49,175 nucleotides of DNA. Origin: a virus. Below are positions 13,360 through 20,618 of this stretch, in pieces. The notes under the pieces are model-generated. The model saw only the letters and a program-made list of their open reading frames with translations. It was not told the origin of the DNA and did no database searches. A program made the translations under genes and the position numbers. The DNA lies in IMG/VR virus record IMGVR_UViG_3300044859_001857, positions 1 to 49,175 of that record, one strand, 5' to 3'. How positions within the stretch are numbered: position 1 is the stretch's first letter; each line of letters starts with the position of its first letter.

Positions 13360-13971
13360 ATGAGTTTAAAAAATCTTCAAACAAAAATTGGGGTTGGTTC
13401 CGACGGAGCGTTCGGGCCTGGTACCCTTAAAGCCGCAATGGCTTATTACAAAATGACACCCGAGAGAGCCGCACACTTTTTCGCTCAGACAGCTCATGAA
13501 ACAGGAGGATTCAAAGCATTTTCTGAAAACTTGAATTACTCGGCACAAGGTCTTCAAGGTACTTTTGGAAAATATTTTCCTGGTACATTAGAAGAGTCTT
13601 ACGCTAGAAACCCTGAAAAAATCGCTAACAGGGTTTACGCTGATAGAATGGGTAATGGTGCTGAGGCATCTGGTGACGGTTGGAAGTATAGAGGAAGAGG
13701 AGCTCTTCAATTGACAGGTAAGTCAAATTACAAGGCTTTTTCTGACTATCTTAAGAATCCTTTGATTATGGAACAACCTGATTTAGTTGCTAGTGAGTTT
13801 GCGTTTGAATCTGCAATGTTCTTCTTTGAAAAGAATGGTCTTTGGTCAATTTGTGATAAAGGTGTGAGTAAAGACACTATATTGGCTCTTACAAAAAGAG
13901 TTAATGGTGGTACTCACGGTTTGGCAGATAGAGAAGAAAAAACATTCAAATACTACGGATACTTGAAATAA
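13360..13971 (+). CDS. endolysin, glycoside hydrolase family 19 (lysozyme/chitinase-like) (203 aa)
   Basis: Residues 1-30 carry GSDGAFGPGTLKAAM, resembling a short peptidoglycan-binding start. The GH19 core shows FFAQTAHETGGF with the likely catalytic Glu at E47, then GDGWKYRGRGALQLTGKSNY (105-124), the conserved GH19 signature, and VNGGTHGLADREE near the C-terminus. No signal peptide, so release needs a holin; candidate small membrane proteins follow at 14222, 14450 and 18213. It would cut host peptidoglycan at the end of infection. Confidence 0.9.
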   Translation: MSLKNLQTKIGVGSDGAFGPGTLKAAMAYYKMTPERAAHFFAQTAHETGGFKAFSENLNYSAQGLQGTFGKYFPGTLEESYARNPEKIANRVYADRMGNGAEASGDGWKYRGRGALQLTGKSNYKAFSDYLKNPLIMEQPDLVASEFAFESAMFFFEKNGLWSICDKGVSKDTILALTKRVNGGTHGLADREEKTFKYYGYLK

Positions 13972-14010
13972 TTTATTTTTAGTTTATAATTTCATTATTA
14001 CCTAACAATA

Positions 14011-14238
14011 ATGAACTTTAAAAGACTTTATTATAAATTAACCTGTAAAGTTCCTACTCAGGAACTGAATTGGAATGTTGAAGATTTTAGAACAGGGATG
14101 AGATGGGCTAAGTCCTTACCTCATCCCTTTCTTCGTTCTAAGAGCTTATGGGAAACATTCAACAGATGGGATTCTGTTGATATTTTACACTTTTTAAACA
14201 AAAAAATTAGGGAAAATCAGAGTGTTGAAGTTTCTTAA
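14011..14238 (+). CDS. unknown small protein (75 aa)
   Basis: Basic and Trp-rich protein without membrane segment (VPTQELNWNVEDFRTGMRWA, then LWETFNRWDSVDILHFL). No family recognised. It follows the endolysin and overlaps the membrane-protein gene at 14222 by 17 nt, so it may be part of the lysis unit. Confidence 0.5.
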   Translation: MNFKRLYYKLTCKVPTQELNWNVEDFRTGMRWAKSLPHPFLRSKSLWETFNRWDSVDILHFLNKKIRENQSVEVS

Positions 14239-14419
14239 CTTTTTTTTTAGATGGGTGGCAAATAATCTCTCAATCCCTTTTTGGATGGTTGGTCATGTGC
14301 ATTTAACTATGAATGTATATGAAGACATTTATGAGATTATTGCATCTTTTGGTATGAACATAATCGTTGCTTTCGGTTTTTATTTGGATTGGAAGGAACA
14401 TAAACAAAATAAGTTGTAA
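14222..14419 (+). CDS. small membrane protein, possible holin-related (65 aa)
   Basis: Starts at GTG (14222), with TTG at 14225 as an alternative; no ATG is available before the first hydrophobic segment. Two hydrophobic regions are visible (LKFLNFFFRWVANNLSIPFW and EIIASFGMNIIVAFGFYL), followed by a charged tail (DWKEHKQNKL). Its size and position after the endolysin fit a holin or accessory lysis protein, but holins share no sequence signature, so this is an inference from layout. Confidence 0.45.
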   Translation: MLKFLNFFFRWVANNLSIPFWMVGHVHLTMNVYEDIYEIIASFGMNIIVAFGFYLDWKEHKQNKL

Positions 14420-14449
14420 AAACGATATATTTATCTTATAAAAAAATCC

Positions 14450-14575
14450 ATGGAAATAGTATTTTTTATCATCGGTGTTTCAGCCTGTTCTATTTTAGGT
14501 TGTTACATTGGCAAAAGACTCTTTATTTCACATTATAAGAGTTGTCGTTTCACTCCTTGTGAAGAAATTAAATAA
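14450..14575 (+). CDS. 41-aa membrane or lipoprotein-like peptide
   Basis: Encodes MEIVFFIIGVSACSILGCYI followed by a basic, Cys-containing tail (GKRLFISHYKSCRFTPCEE). The hydrophobic N-terminus ends in SILGC, loosely like a lipobox, so an outer-membrane spanin-type lipoprotein is conceivable next to the endolysin. A motif ATATTTATC about 25 nt upstream fits the late class. Confidence 0.4.
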   Translation: MEIVFFIIGVSACSILGCYIGKRLFISHYKSCRFTPCEEIK

Positions 14576-14589
14576 AATAAAAATAAAAT

Positions 14590-14781
14590 ATGATAGTACG
14601 ACCTAACGAACAAAAAGCCAAAATCTACGACCAATTAATGTTTAGATTTCAGCGTGTGCAAGAACAAATCAAAAACATTGAGACTGGTAATGTGATTTCA
14701 ATGAAAGACACACCACAAAAACTCAATGAACTGAAAAGACAGTTGTCAAGTATTGTAAGTGAAATTAAACGATTGCAGTAA
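14590..14781 (+). CDS. small coiled-coil protein (63 aa)
   Basis: Almost entirely helical with heptad-like spacing (LMFRFQRVQEQIKNIE, LNELKRQLSSIVSEIKRLQ). No known family. It could be a structural or adaptor peptide. It lies 14 nt after the 41-aa membrane peptide. Confidence 0.5.
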   Translation: MIVRPNEQKAKIYDQLMFRFQRVQEQIKNIETGNVISMKDTPQKLNELKRQLSSIVSEIKRLQ

Positions 14782-14790
14782 TATTTATAA
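14781..14790 (+). promoter_or_regulatory. putative late promoter motif ATATTTATAA
   Basis: Overlaps the previous stop and lies 25 nt before the ATG at 14806. Confidence 0.55.
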
Positions 14791-14805
14791 TCAAACAATA
14801 CGCTC

Positions 14806-15198
14806 ATGGCTCACACATTTAATTTTAGAAATAACACAGACTTGTATGCTAAGATTGCTGGTGTCTTTGAAGACCAAGTAATCACACCCAACTCTGAAAT
14901 TGAAGATAAAACAATCCAATGGACTGAATCATCTTCCACGGGTTCTAAACAAATTCAATTATTTCCAACTGAAGACTGTAACACTGCACCTTCTGTTAAC
15001 GCAACAGTAAGATGGGATGCTGATGGAATCTACGTAACAAAGGGTTCAACACCTGGTGATTTTGAAATGGTTGTTGATATGAAAACCGTTTCTTGGGAGG
15101 TTCACCCTGTAATTACAGGAACCACAGAAGAAACCGTAGTTTCAGGTGATGAATTACCAACAGAACCAGAAGTTAACATTTCATGTAACAAAATTTAA
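14806..15198 (+). CDS. beta-rich protein, possible structural/decoration protein (130 aa)
   Basis: No charged helices; high Thr, Ser, Val and Asn content and short strands throughout (TVRWDADGIYVTKGST, DMKTVSWEVHPVITGT), the composition of Ig-like or decoration proteins. Two Cys residues (EDCNTAP, NISCNKI). It has its own late motif and a strong terminator, so it is a separately and probably strongly expressed gene. The role is inferred from composition only. Confidence 0.5.
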   Translation: MAHTFNFRNNTDLYAKIAGVFEDQVITPNSEIEDKTIQWTESSSTGSKQIQLFPTEDCNTAPSVNATVRWDADGIYVTKGSTPGDFEMVVDMKTVSWEVHPVITGTTEETVVSGDELPTEPEVNISCNKI

Positions 15199-15220
15199 AT
15201 TAAACTAACAAAATTATCTT

Positions 15221-15247
15221 AAAACCCCCACTTTTGGGGGTTTTTTG
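15221..15247 (+). terminator. rho-independent terminator
   Basis: AAAACCCCC/GGGGGTTTT stem with a short ACTTTT loop and a T-run, 22 nt after the stop at 15198. Confidence 0.9.
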
Positions 15248-15284
15248 TTTATAAGACCATCATTGTCCATTACATTTATTTCAA

Positions 15285-15965
15285 ATGAATATATCAAACC
15301 TTTTTAATACAATCGTTTTGTTCCAACACAACACCGGTGAACGTGTTTTGGGTGATTATTTTGGTATTTTGGGTTTTAAAATACGGATGGAAATTGATTC
15401 CGAAGATTTGATGGATGTTAGTCGTTATAAAGTATCATACTACAAACCTTATTTTAGACCTCCTGAAGGATTTAAAGTGGTTTGTGTGACAGACAACCCA
15501 TATAGACGTATATTGTCCAAATACAAGGAGATTTCACACGTTAATTGGTCTTTAAAGAAGTATTCCAAAGACTACCTGAGTGAAAAATTCAATAATTGGT
15601 TAACTCCACTCATTTCAAATGATTTCCATTTATTAGAAACGGATTGGAGAACCACTATAAACAGTTATATCTACCTGTATCCTTATGATTTCACCCAATT
15701 TACCCCCGATGAGAGTATACGATTGGATAACTACCGTGAAGATTTATCAAAAATTGACTTTTTACATAAAATGAACATTAATTTTGATGAATACAAACAA
15801 TACGATGTTTCAGATTCATACAAAGATGTGTGGAGTTACGAAAATGCGAGGATTATTTACCGAAAACACCGACACATTTTTGATTTTTATGGTTACGACC
15901 CCTTTAGTTTCACTTCTAAGGTACTTTCACAGAAAGAAAAGGTAGATTTTATTCATAACATGTGA
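15285..15965 (+). CDS. sulfotransferase-like protein (226 aa)
   Basis: FKVVCVTDNPYRRILSKYKE (about 63-82) matches the 3'-phosphate binding element of PAPS-dependent carbohydrate sulfotransferases, [V/C]xR/TDNPxxRxxSxY, here with T replacing the usual Arg before DNP. The C-terminal NARIIYRKHRHIFDFYGYDP matches the family's ending (I...Y..D...FGYD). The 5' phosphosulfate loop near the N-terminus (HNTGERVLGDYF) is less typical. If active, it could sulfate host or phage glycans. No late-type motif directly upstream. Confidence 0.5.
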   Translation: MNISNLFNTIVLFQHNTGERVLGDYFGILGFKIRMEIDSEDLMDVSRYKVSYYKPYFRPPEGFKVVCVTDNPYRRILSKYKEISHVNWSLKKYSKDYLSEKFNNWLTPLISNDFHLLETDWRTTINSYIYLYPYDFTQFTPDESIRLDNYREDLSKIDFLHKMNINFDEYKQYDVSDSYKDVWSYENARIIYRKHRHIFDFYGYDPFSFTSKVLSQKEKVDFIHNM

Positions 15966-15975
15966 GTATTTATAG
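15966..15975 (+). promoter_or_regulatory. putative late promoter motif GTATTTATAG
   Basis: First base exactly 12 nt before the ATG at 15978. Confidence 0.6.
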
Positions 15976-15977
15976 AC

Positions 15978-16493
15978 ATGGGAAAAAGATTTACATTAAC
16001 GGAAGCGGATATCAAAGAAATTAAGTCCCTTTATCGTTTGAATGAGCAAGAATCAGAACAACCTGAACAACAGGGTGAGAAAATGTTCTGTAACTCTCAA
16101 AATACAAAGTCAATTCATGACCTTATGGGTATGGATGAGCCTGAAGAGTATATCGAGGGTATCAAATTAAGAAAAGGTGGTGTCCAAAGTTTGGTGGATA
16201 TGTTAGAGGTATTAAAGACCATGAGATTGTTCCCGCAGATTACGGACGGTGGAGTTGATTTAGCTCATAAGGTGTCTACAACACTACAAGAGTTTAAACC
16301 ATACAACTACTTTGACGAAAACAACAAACAATGTAATAAGGCGATGGACAAAATCATCGAGCTTTACAAAGAGAACGAACACGGAGAAGAGTTGGTGAAA
16401 GATATTGAGAAAGTTTATGCACTTTCCTACTTGGACCCACGAGCTAAAGAGTTTTTAAAACATGGTATAACCATAATCAAAGGAGGGGAGTAA
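15978..16493 (+). CDS. putative packaged protein, LTEADI leader (171 aa)
   Basis: The leader reads FTLTEADIKEIKSLYRLNE|Q, ending in LNE|Q, a good prohead-protease site. The mature part starts with a Gln/Glu-rich linker (QESEQPEQQGEKM) followed by a helical domain. One stretch, SYLDPRAKEFLKHGIT, is compact and conserved-looking. No family recognised. A terminator overlaps its stop codon. Confidence 0.65.
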   Translation: MGKRFTLTEADIKEIKSLYRLNEQESEQPEQQGEKMFCNSQNTKSIHDLMGMDEPEEYIEGIKLRKGGVQSLVDMLEVLKTMRLFPQITDGGVDLAHKVSTTLQEFKPYNYFDENNKQCNKAMDKIIELYKENEHGEELVKDIEKVYALSYLDPRAKEFLKHGITIIKGGE

Positions 16494-16510
16494 TTACTCC
16501 CCCTTTTTTT
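16485..16510 (+). terminator. rho-independent terminator overlapping a stop codon
   Basis: Perfect palindrome GGGGAGTAATTACTCCCC (16485-16502) followed by C and seven Ts. The stop codon of the gene at 15978 lies in the loop/stem. Confidence 0.85.
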
Positions 16511-16526
16511 GCATTATATTTTGGGT

Positions 16527-16886
16527 ATGTCAGAAAAACCGTTATCTCTTTACGAGTATCCTACATCACTTTCATCACCTAAAATAGAACCTGTGGACTT
16601 GACCGCCTTCAAACGGTACGGTGTCATAAAAGCAAACGATTATTTTGGGGGTAAATGGGATGACTTGTTAGAAGAAGCTCAGATACTGAAGGATACAATT
16701 GAGCTTAACGAGAGGATTTACAATTGTAAGTATAATTTTGAACCAAAAATTGGACAAACCTATCACATTTACAGGGGAAGAGATGGACGAGAGTTTTTAT
16801 CCATGATTAAACCAAACGAATGGTCCATGGAACACATCATCTCAGTAAGACTGAACTCGGATAATGTTTGGAAAAAAATTCCCTAG
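16527..16886 (+). CDS. DUF2452-like conserved protein (119 aa)
   Basis: ATG at 16527 chosen over a TTG at 16509 that lies in the terminator T-run. The C-terminal half (FEPKIGQTYHIYRGRDGREF, then LSMIKPNEW) has the pattern FxPxxGxxYxLYxxxDGxxxLSxIxPxEW that I associate with DUF2452 proteins of Bacteroidota and other organisms. The family function is unknown to me. Confidence 0.5.
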   Translation: MSEKPLSLYEYPTSLSSPKIEPVDLTAFKRYGVIKANDYFGGKWDDLLEEAQILKDTIELNERIYNCKYNFEPKIGQTYHIYRGRDGREFLSMIKPNEWSMEHIISVRLNSDNVWKKIP

Positions 16887-17041
16887 AATTAGTATTAGAA
16901 CTCATTATAGAATTAATTAAAATTACTATATTAATATAATATATTATTATATTATATTCTAGAATTAATACTTAGTTCCACTTAAACGAAAATCCAATTT
17001 GTGAAAAAATAATTCTAATTTGTTTTCATTCTAAAAACAGA
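16887..17041 (+). other. AT-rich non-coding region with TAGAATTA repeats
   Basis: About 155 nt without a gene. Almost pure A/T core (about 16920-16968). TAGAATTA occurs three times (16884, 16908, 16970), and a longer direct repeat of about 16 nt (CTAGAATTA-R-TA-TTAG) sits at 16883-16898 and 16969-16985, overlapping the preceding stop codon. The layout resembles a DNA-unwinding or origin-like element, or a protein-binding site; no function is shown by the sequence. Confidence 0.4.
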
Positions 17042-17052
17042 ATATTTATTAT
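17042..17052 (+). promoter_or_regulatory. putative late promoter motif ATATTTATTAT
   Basis: First base 25 nt before the ATG at 17067. Confidence 0.55.
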
Positions 17053-17066
17053 CATAATCAAATTAC

Positions 17067-17372
17067 ATGGGTACGGAATCAATTTGGACGGTAATTATCA
17101 CATTAATCACAGTTTTGGGGTCAACTAGTGCTTGGAAATACTATGAAAAGAGAGCTGAGGTTAAAAGAGACGATGATAATTTCGTAAAACAAGATTGTAG
17201 AGAGAGAATTGCCAAATTGGAAGCGTTATTACAAGAAAGTTCTGAAGAGAAGGACAAAATGAGAGAAACTATCTTGATTTTGACAGAAAAAGTGTCCGCA
17301 TTGTCGGTTCGTGTTGAGTTTTTACAAAAAGAAAACAATGACCTTCTACAAAGGTTCATGAAACAGTCTTAA
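17067..17372 (+). CDS. membrane-anchored coiled-coil protein (101 aa)
   Basis: One N-terminal transmembrane segment (SIWTVIITLITVLGSTSAW, about 4-22), then a basic stretch and a long coiled coil (about 45-100, with KLEALLQESSEEKDKMRETI). The single anchor plus periplasmic-style coil resembles an inner-membrane spanin or a holin-associated protein, which would fit a late-type promoter near lysis genes. Its end overlaps the convergent gene by 4 nt. Confidence 0.55.
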   Translation: MGTESIWTVIITLITVLGSTSAWKYYEKRAEVKRDDDNFVKQDCRERIAKLEALLQESSEEKDKMRETILILTEKVSALSVRVEFLQKENNDLLQRFMKQS

Positions 17373-17656
17373 ACATCAAATTTTACTTGAATTCCGACCT
17401 TATAACCGTCTAAGTATAGTTCGGCTACATCAAGTATCTCATATTGTAAAATAACGTCCTCTAAAACGTCCTCACAGATGACTGAACCAAGTATGATAAC
17501 AGCATCTACGATACATTCTTTCTTTGTGTGAGAAAAATTAACACTTCGTATCTTAATTTTTGTACCCTCACCATAAAATGACTCCAAATGTTCTTTCCTA
17601 ACTTTATTTAGGACTTTCTCTAACAAACGGGCATAGTTTTTTCCCTTGGAGTTCAT
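17369..17656 (-). CDS. unknown small protein (95 aa)
   Basis: ATG at 17656 preferred over the TTG at 17662. The N-terminal helix (NYARLLEKVLNKVRKEHLE) is followed by strand-like segments (TKIKIRSVNFS, CIVDAVIILGS) and a Val/Tyr-rich C-terminus. No family recognised. It is downstream of the 50-aa basic protein gene on the same strand. Confidence 0.5.
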   Translation of the reverse strand: MNSKGKNYARLLEKVLNKVRKEHLESFYGEGTKIKIRSVNFSHTKKECIVDAVIILGSVICEDVLEDVILQYEILDVAELYLDGYKVGIQVKFDV

Positions 17657-17691
17657 ATCCAAAAAATTAAGTTAAAACTTTAATAAATCAA

Positions 17692-17844
17692 TTAACCTTG
17701 ACCTCTATAACGTTTCTTATAGTTCTTGGAATTTTTTGATTTTGAAGTCTTAGTTTTAGCGTGAACACCTGGTCTAGATACTTTTGATTTTTCCCTGAAC
17801 AAAGAGGTGTTTGATGATTTGGTTTTTGATTTTACTGCAGCCAT
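17692..17844 (-). CDS. small highly basic protein (50 aa)
   Basis: Encodes 50 residues with 15 Lys and 4 Arg, containing SRPGVHAKTKTSKSK and ending YKKRYRGQG. I recall similar tiny proteins with RPGVHAK/T and YKK-x-Y-x-GQG in Bacteroidota phages, but no function is known to me. The composition suggests nucleic-acid binding, possibly packaged with DNA. It fills the gap between the minus-strand gene at 17656 and the plus-strand start at 17877. Confidence 0.6.
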   Translation of the reverse strand: MAAVKSKTKSSNTSLFREKSKVSRPGVHAKTKTSKSKNSKNYKKRYRGQG

Positions 17845-17864
17845 AATTGAACTATGTTTGCCTT

Positions 17865-17873
17865 ATATTTATC
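17865..17873 (+). promoter_or_regulatory. putative late promoter motif ATATTTATC
   Basis: First base 12 nt before the ATG at 17877; it supports that start over an upstream TTG at 17847. Confidence 0.55.
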
Positions 17874-17876
17874 TGT

Positions 17877-18182
17877 ATGTTCATTTCTGAAAGCGAAAGA
17901 GAAGAAATTTTATCAAAATATCATGAAAATACTTCAGATGAGGTATTAAAATACATGAGAAGACGTTTTCCCGTCCGCTCAATTAAACTTGATTGGATGG
18001 AAAGACCGTTTACCCAAATGTTTATTGACGATAAATTATACCATGTTGAAGACAACAAAAAAAACTTGGTAAATCGTATCTATTACTTAATTTCAGAGGA
18101 TTTTCCGTCCGTTGATAAATCTATCCTCAGACGAACCATTAAAATGTATATTGATATGGTTTTGAGGGTTATACCTGATTAG
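17877..18182 (+). CDS. putative virion protein, ISESEREEIL leader (101 aa)
   Basis: The start at 17877 gives MFISESEREEILSKYHE, which resembles the openings at 34977 (ISQEEKDRILESH) and 27740 (SENERENILTQH): a second leader subtype, [I/S]-S-x-x-E-[R/K]-x-x-I-L-x-x-H. The rest is a helical basic/acidic domain, and no catalytic motif is visible. No clear (I/L)xE site follows the leader. Confidence 0.55.
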   Translation: MFISESEREEILSKYHENTSDEVLKYMRRRFPVRSIKLDWMERPFTQMFIDDKLYHVEDNKKNLVNRIYYLISEDFPSVDKSILRRTIKMYIDMVLRVIPD

Positions 18183-18186
18183 TTGG

Positions 18187-18196
18187 ATATTTATTA
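18187..18196 (+). promoter_or_regulatory. putative late promoter motif ATATTTATTA
   Basis: First base 26 nt before the ATG at 18213. Confidence 0.55.
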
Positions 18197-18212
18197 TCAA
18201 ACACTAATCATT

Positions 18213-18476
18213 ATGAAAAATTTTTTTAAACAGCTCTTTGACGACAACAACACAATTAATGAAAAATCTGTCGTTGGGTTTTTATCATTTACAATGATGG
18301 TTCTCTCACTTTTGGTTGACTTGGTAACAGGTTACATGGGTAAAGAACTATTAATTAACGAATTCATCTTTGACGGATTCTTGGTAATCACATTAGGTTC
18401 TTTCGGTATTGCATCGATTGACAAATGGGTTAACAACAAAAACAAAAACTCAGCACAAGAAGAAGAAGTAATGTAA
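18213..18476 (+). CDS. holin-like membrane protein (87 aa)
   Basis: ATG at 18213 selected because it follows the late motif. Two transmembrane segments (VVGFLSFTMMVLSLLVDLVT and FIFDGFLVITLGSFGIASI) are joined by a short loop, with both ends polar and a charged C-terminus (NSAQEEEVM). Size and topology match class II holins. The endolysin is about 4 kb upstream under the same promoter class. Confidence 0.55.
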   Translation: MKNFFKQLFDDNNTINEKSVVGFLSFTMMVLSLLVDLVTGYMGKELLINEFIFDGFLVITLGSFGIASIDKWVNNKNKNSAQEEEVM

Positions 18477-18482
18477 GAGAGA

Positions 18483-19088
18483 TTATCTCTTAAGTTGTTC
18501 ATCAATCAACCCTCTTAAACGAAGCAATTGGTCTCTATTCAGGGATTCAAGCTTCGTTTTTCTTTTTTGGACAGATTCGTTAATTCCTATTTCATTAACA
18601 CTACTGAGATACGTTTCGTTAAAATCTTCATCAGAATGACTAACCTTAGGTTCACCAATAAATTTAGGGTTACCTCGTTCATCTCGTATTAAATCACCAT
18701 ACAATTGGTCTTCAATTAAAAATTCCCAATACTTTTCAAGTCTTAGTTTACTATAAAAAGTTTTAGTTGGTATTTTATATTCTCTGGTAATAACCACATC
18801 ATGTGATACTCCAATCGTAACAAAATATCTTTCTAATGTGGGATATCTCAAATTATTAATGTTGAATCCATCTTCAAACATTTCTACACCACCATTGAGT
18901 TTATACAACTCAACAAAAAAATCTTCAGGAATGTCAATACCGTAAAGTGATGACACTTCCTCAACAATTTCAATATTGTCTTTGAAAGCAGCCTCATAGT
19001 ATGGTTCAAAATCAAAACCTTCTGCCTTAAGAGATTTTGCAATCCTATAAATAAATTTTTCGGGATAGTTTGATAAATCCTCTTTCAT
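18483..19088 (-). CDS. unknown acidic protein (201 aa)
   Basis: ATG at 19088 preferred over a TTG one codon earlier; a motif GTATTTATTA lies 13 nt upstream. The C-terminus contains NEIGINE|SVQKRKTKLE and ends GLIDEQLKR. The string GINESV also occurs in the protein at 27740, perhaps a shared processing or assembly site. No known domain. Confidence 0.55.
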   Translation of the reverse strand: MKEDLSNYPEKFIYRIAKSLKAEGFDFEPYYEAAFKDNIEIVEEVSSLYGIDIPEDFFVELYKLNGGVEMFEDGFNINNLRYPTLERYFVTIGVSHDVVITREYKIPTKTFYSKLRLEKYWEFLIEDQLYGDLIRDERGNPKFIGEPKVSHSDEDFNETYLSSVNEIGINESVQKRKTKLESLNRDQLLRLRGLIDEQLKR

Positions 19089-19091
19089 CAA

Positions 19092-19101
19092 TAATAAATA
19101 C
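19092..19101 (-). promoter_or_regulatory. putative late promoter motif GTATTTATTA (minus strand)
   Basis: Minus-strand motif, first base (19101) 13 nt before the ATG at 19088, directly downstream of the terminator at 19104-19129. Confidence 0.65.
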
Positions 19102-19103
19102 TC

Positions 19104-19129
19104 AAAAGGTGGGTATTACCCCACCTTTT
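19104..19129 (-). terminator. terminator of the metallophosphoesterase gene (minus strand)
   Basis: AAAAGGTGGG/CCCACCTTTT inverted repeat; read leftward it ends in TTTTG. It overlaps the stop codon of the gene at 19820-19128. A promoter-like motif for the next gene follows at once. Confidence 0.75.
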
Positions 19130-19820
19130 AATCAACAAATTCCAATTCGTTAGTTTCGGGGTCCCACTCTACCGTCATTGGTTTTTGAGTGAATGTGTAC
19201 ATTTCATCCAAAACCGCCGCGTTAAAGTAGTGAGTTCCATCCACAAACTTGTAACCGTAACCGGTGTGAATGTGTCCACAAACGTGAATCTTAGGTTTCA
19301 CAACTTTGATTCGTTCCGCCAAAAGTTCACAACCCAATGGAACCCCTTGTCCGGTAACGGTGTCCAAGTGTCCCCAAGCCGGTCCGTGAGTTACCAAGAT
19401 GTCGGTGTTCATAGGTATGTCATTCCACATAACTCCTAACTCCCAACCCATTCTCGGAAGATTGAACGCCCAATTATAAAACTCAGGTTGCCATGGAGAC
19501 CCATAAACTTTAACTGCAGTTTCGTAGTCCTCACCAATAACTTCAAGATTATCTTGGAGATAAGTCACCTTGTCGTAAAAATCCAACTGCTCTTTACACA
19601 TTACAGGGTTTTCTTGAAACCCCCAATCGTGGTTACCAGCGATGAAAATCTTATGGGTATAGTTATTCAAACCATTGAACCACTTAAGGAACTGTTGGAT
19701 TTCGTGTTTATGACCCATGGAACTCATATCACCCGCGTGAATTAACAAATCACCACCAGGAAGACTTGATGTCACCTGAGCGTGTTTGTTGTGGGTATCG
19801 GAGATAAATGTGATTTTCAT
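19128..19820 (-). CDS. calcineurin-like metallophosphoesterase (230 aa)
   Basis: All the metal-binding motifs are present in order: FISDTH (D8, H10), HAGDMSS (D31), AGNHDW (N63, H64), VTHGPAW (H145) and CGHIHTGYG (H183, H185). The length fits single-domain phosphoesterases. The substrate is unknown; phage enzymes of this fold act on nucleic-acid ends or on nucleotides. A TATATTTG box lies 4 nt before ATG, implying a leaderless mRNA and expression by host polymerase. It has its own terminator. Confidence 0.9.
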   Translation of the reverse strand: MKITFISDTHNKHAQVTSSLPGGDLLIHAGDMSSMGHKHEIQQFLKWFNGLNNYTHKIFIAGNHDWGFQENPVMCKEQLDFYDKVTYLQDNLEVIGEDYETAVKVYGSPWQPEFYNWAFNLPRMGWELGVMWNDIPMNTDILVTHGPAWGHLDTVTGQGVPLGCELLAERIKVVKPKIHVCGHIHTGYGYKFVDGTHYFNAAVLDEMYTFTQKPMTVEWDPETNELEFVD

Positions 19821-19824
19821 ATCA

Positions 19825-19832
19825 CAAATATA
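19825..19832 (-). promoter_or_regulatory. Bacteroidota-type -7 box TATATTTG (minus strand)
   Basis: TAnnTTTG with exactly 4 nt between the box and the ATG at 19820. Confidence 0.7.
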
Positions 19833-19850
19833 CTACTTTTTTTCTAAAAA

Positions 19851-19964
19851 TTAAATAAAATCATCACCATTATAATCAGGATGATTTTTTTTCATGTAAT
19901 CAATCCCTCTAACCCATAAATAACTTATTGGGAGCATAATCAAAAAAAATATTAAAAATCCCAT
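19851..19964 (-). CDS. 37-aa single-pass membrane peptide
   Basis: Reads MGFLIFFLIMLPISYLWVRG followed by a polar tail (IDYMKKNHPDYNGDDFI). One hydrophobic segment at the N-terminus. It lies between two minus-strand genes with matching orientation, 12 nt downstream of the gene at 19977. No function recognised. Confidence 0.45.
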   Translation of the reverse strand: MGFLIFFLIMLPISYLWVRGIDYMKKNHPDYNGDDFI

Positions 19965-19976
19965 ATTCTATAATTA

Positions 19977-20549
19977 TTAGTCCCACCAACTTTCAACACG
20001 TTCTTCCAAAATACGAAACAAAAGTTTCTTTGCTTTTCGGTGACGAATAATTCCCATACCCAACGCAATTGAATACTCCTTATCTTTATAGTTACCTAAC
20101 TTTTTATCTTGCATCAATCTACGATGTGCGTGAGGATACATTGAAATATAAGTCTCTAACTCATTCTTGGTTGGTTTACTATTCCACTCAAACTTATCGG
20201 TCCCTTCAATAGGTGTGAAATGACATTCTATATCATAATAATCCCAATACTCATGTTGATAGTATTCTTCTTTAATTCGGTCAATTAACTTGACACAGAT
20301 TCTCATGTAATGAACCTCTTTTTCCCAACCAACAAACCTTTGTTTCTTTTCGGTGTAATCTGCGGTGTTTTTAATCTTTTTCTTTAATACTTCAAAAATA
20401 TAAAAATCATCCCAATCACGGTCTTTCCATATAATAGGAAACCACTTCCAAAGATTTTTAAATCCTTGGACAATCTCTCTGGGTAGATGTTTTGCTTCCC
20501 ATCTAAACCACCTCCATACATCCCAATACAAGTTTTTAAGTTTTTCCAT
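19977..20549 (-). CDS. conserved phage protein of unknown function (190 aa)
   Basis: Start at 20549, 4 nt after a TATCTTTG box. Aromatic-rich N-terminus (LYWDVWRWFRWEAKHLP, then FKNLWKWFPIIWKDRDWD), followed by a helical region and a basic C-terminus (IIRHRKAKKLLFRILEERV). I recall similar W-rich WKDRDWD proteins in phages, without a known role. The aromatic start may bind membranes or protein partners. Confidence 0.6.
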   Translation of the reverse strand: MEKLKNLYWDVWRWFRWEAKHLPREIVQGFKNLWKWFPIIWKDRDWDDFYIFEVLKKKIKNTADYTEKKQRFVGWEKEVHYMRICVKLIDRIKEEYYQHEYWDYYDIECHFTPIEGTDKFEWNSKPTKNELETYISMYPHAHRRLMQDKKLGNYKDKEYSIALGMGIIRHRKAKKLLFRILEERVESWWD

Positions 20550-20553
20550 ATCA

Positions 20554-20561
20554 CAAAGATA
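20554..20561 (-). promoter_or_regulatory. Bacteroidota-type -7 box TATCTTTG (minus strand)
   Basis: TAnnTTTG with exactly 4 nt between box and ATG at 20549. Confidence 0.7.
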
Positions 20562-20595
20562 GTAAAAACTATACAATACACAATAAGGTTAGTTA

Positions 20596-20605
20596 GTATT
20601 TATAA
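20596..20605 (+). promoter_or_regulatory. putative late promoter motif GTATTTATAA
   Basis: First base 23 nt before the ATG at 20619. Confidence 0.6.
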
Positions 20606-20618
20606 TAAAATAGTGTTT

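Noticed and set aside
20487-20618. N-terminal extension of the 205-aa SFRARHKC gene
   Set aside because: It runs through the opposite-strand promoter of the gene at 20549 and precedes the late motif at 20596; the ATG at 20619 fits better.
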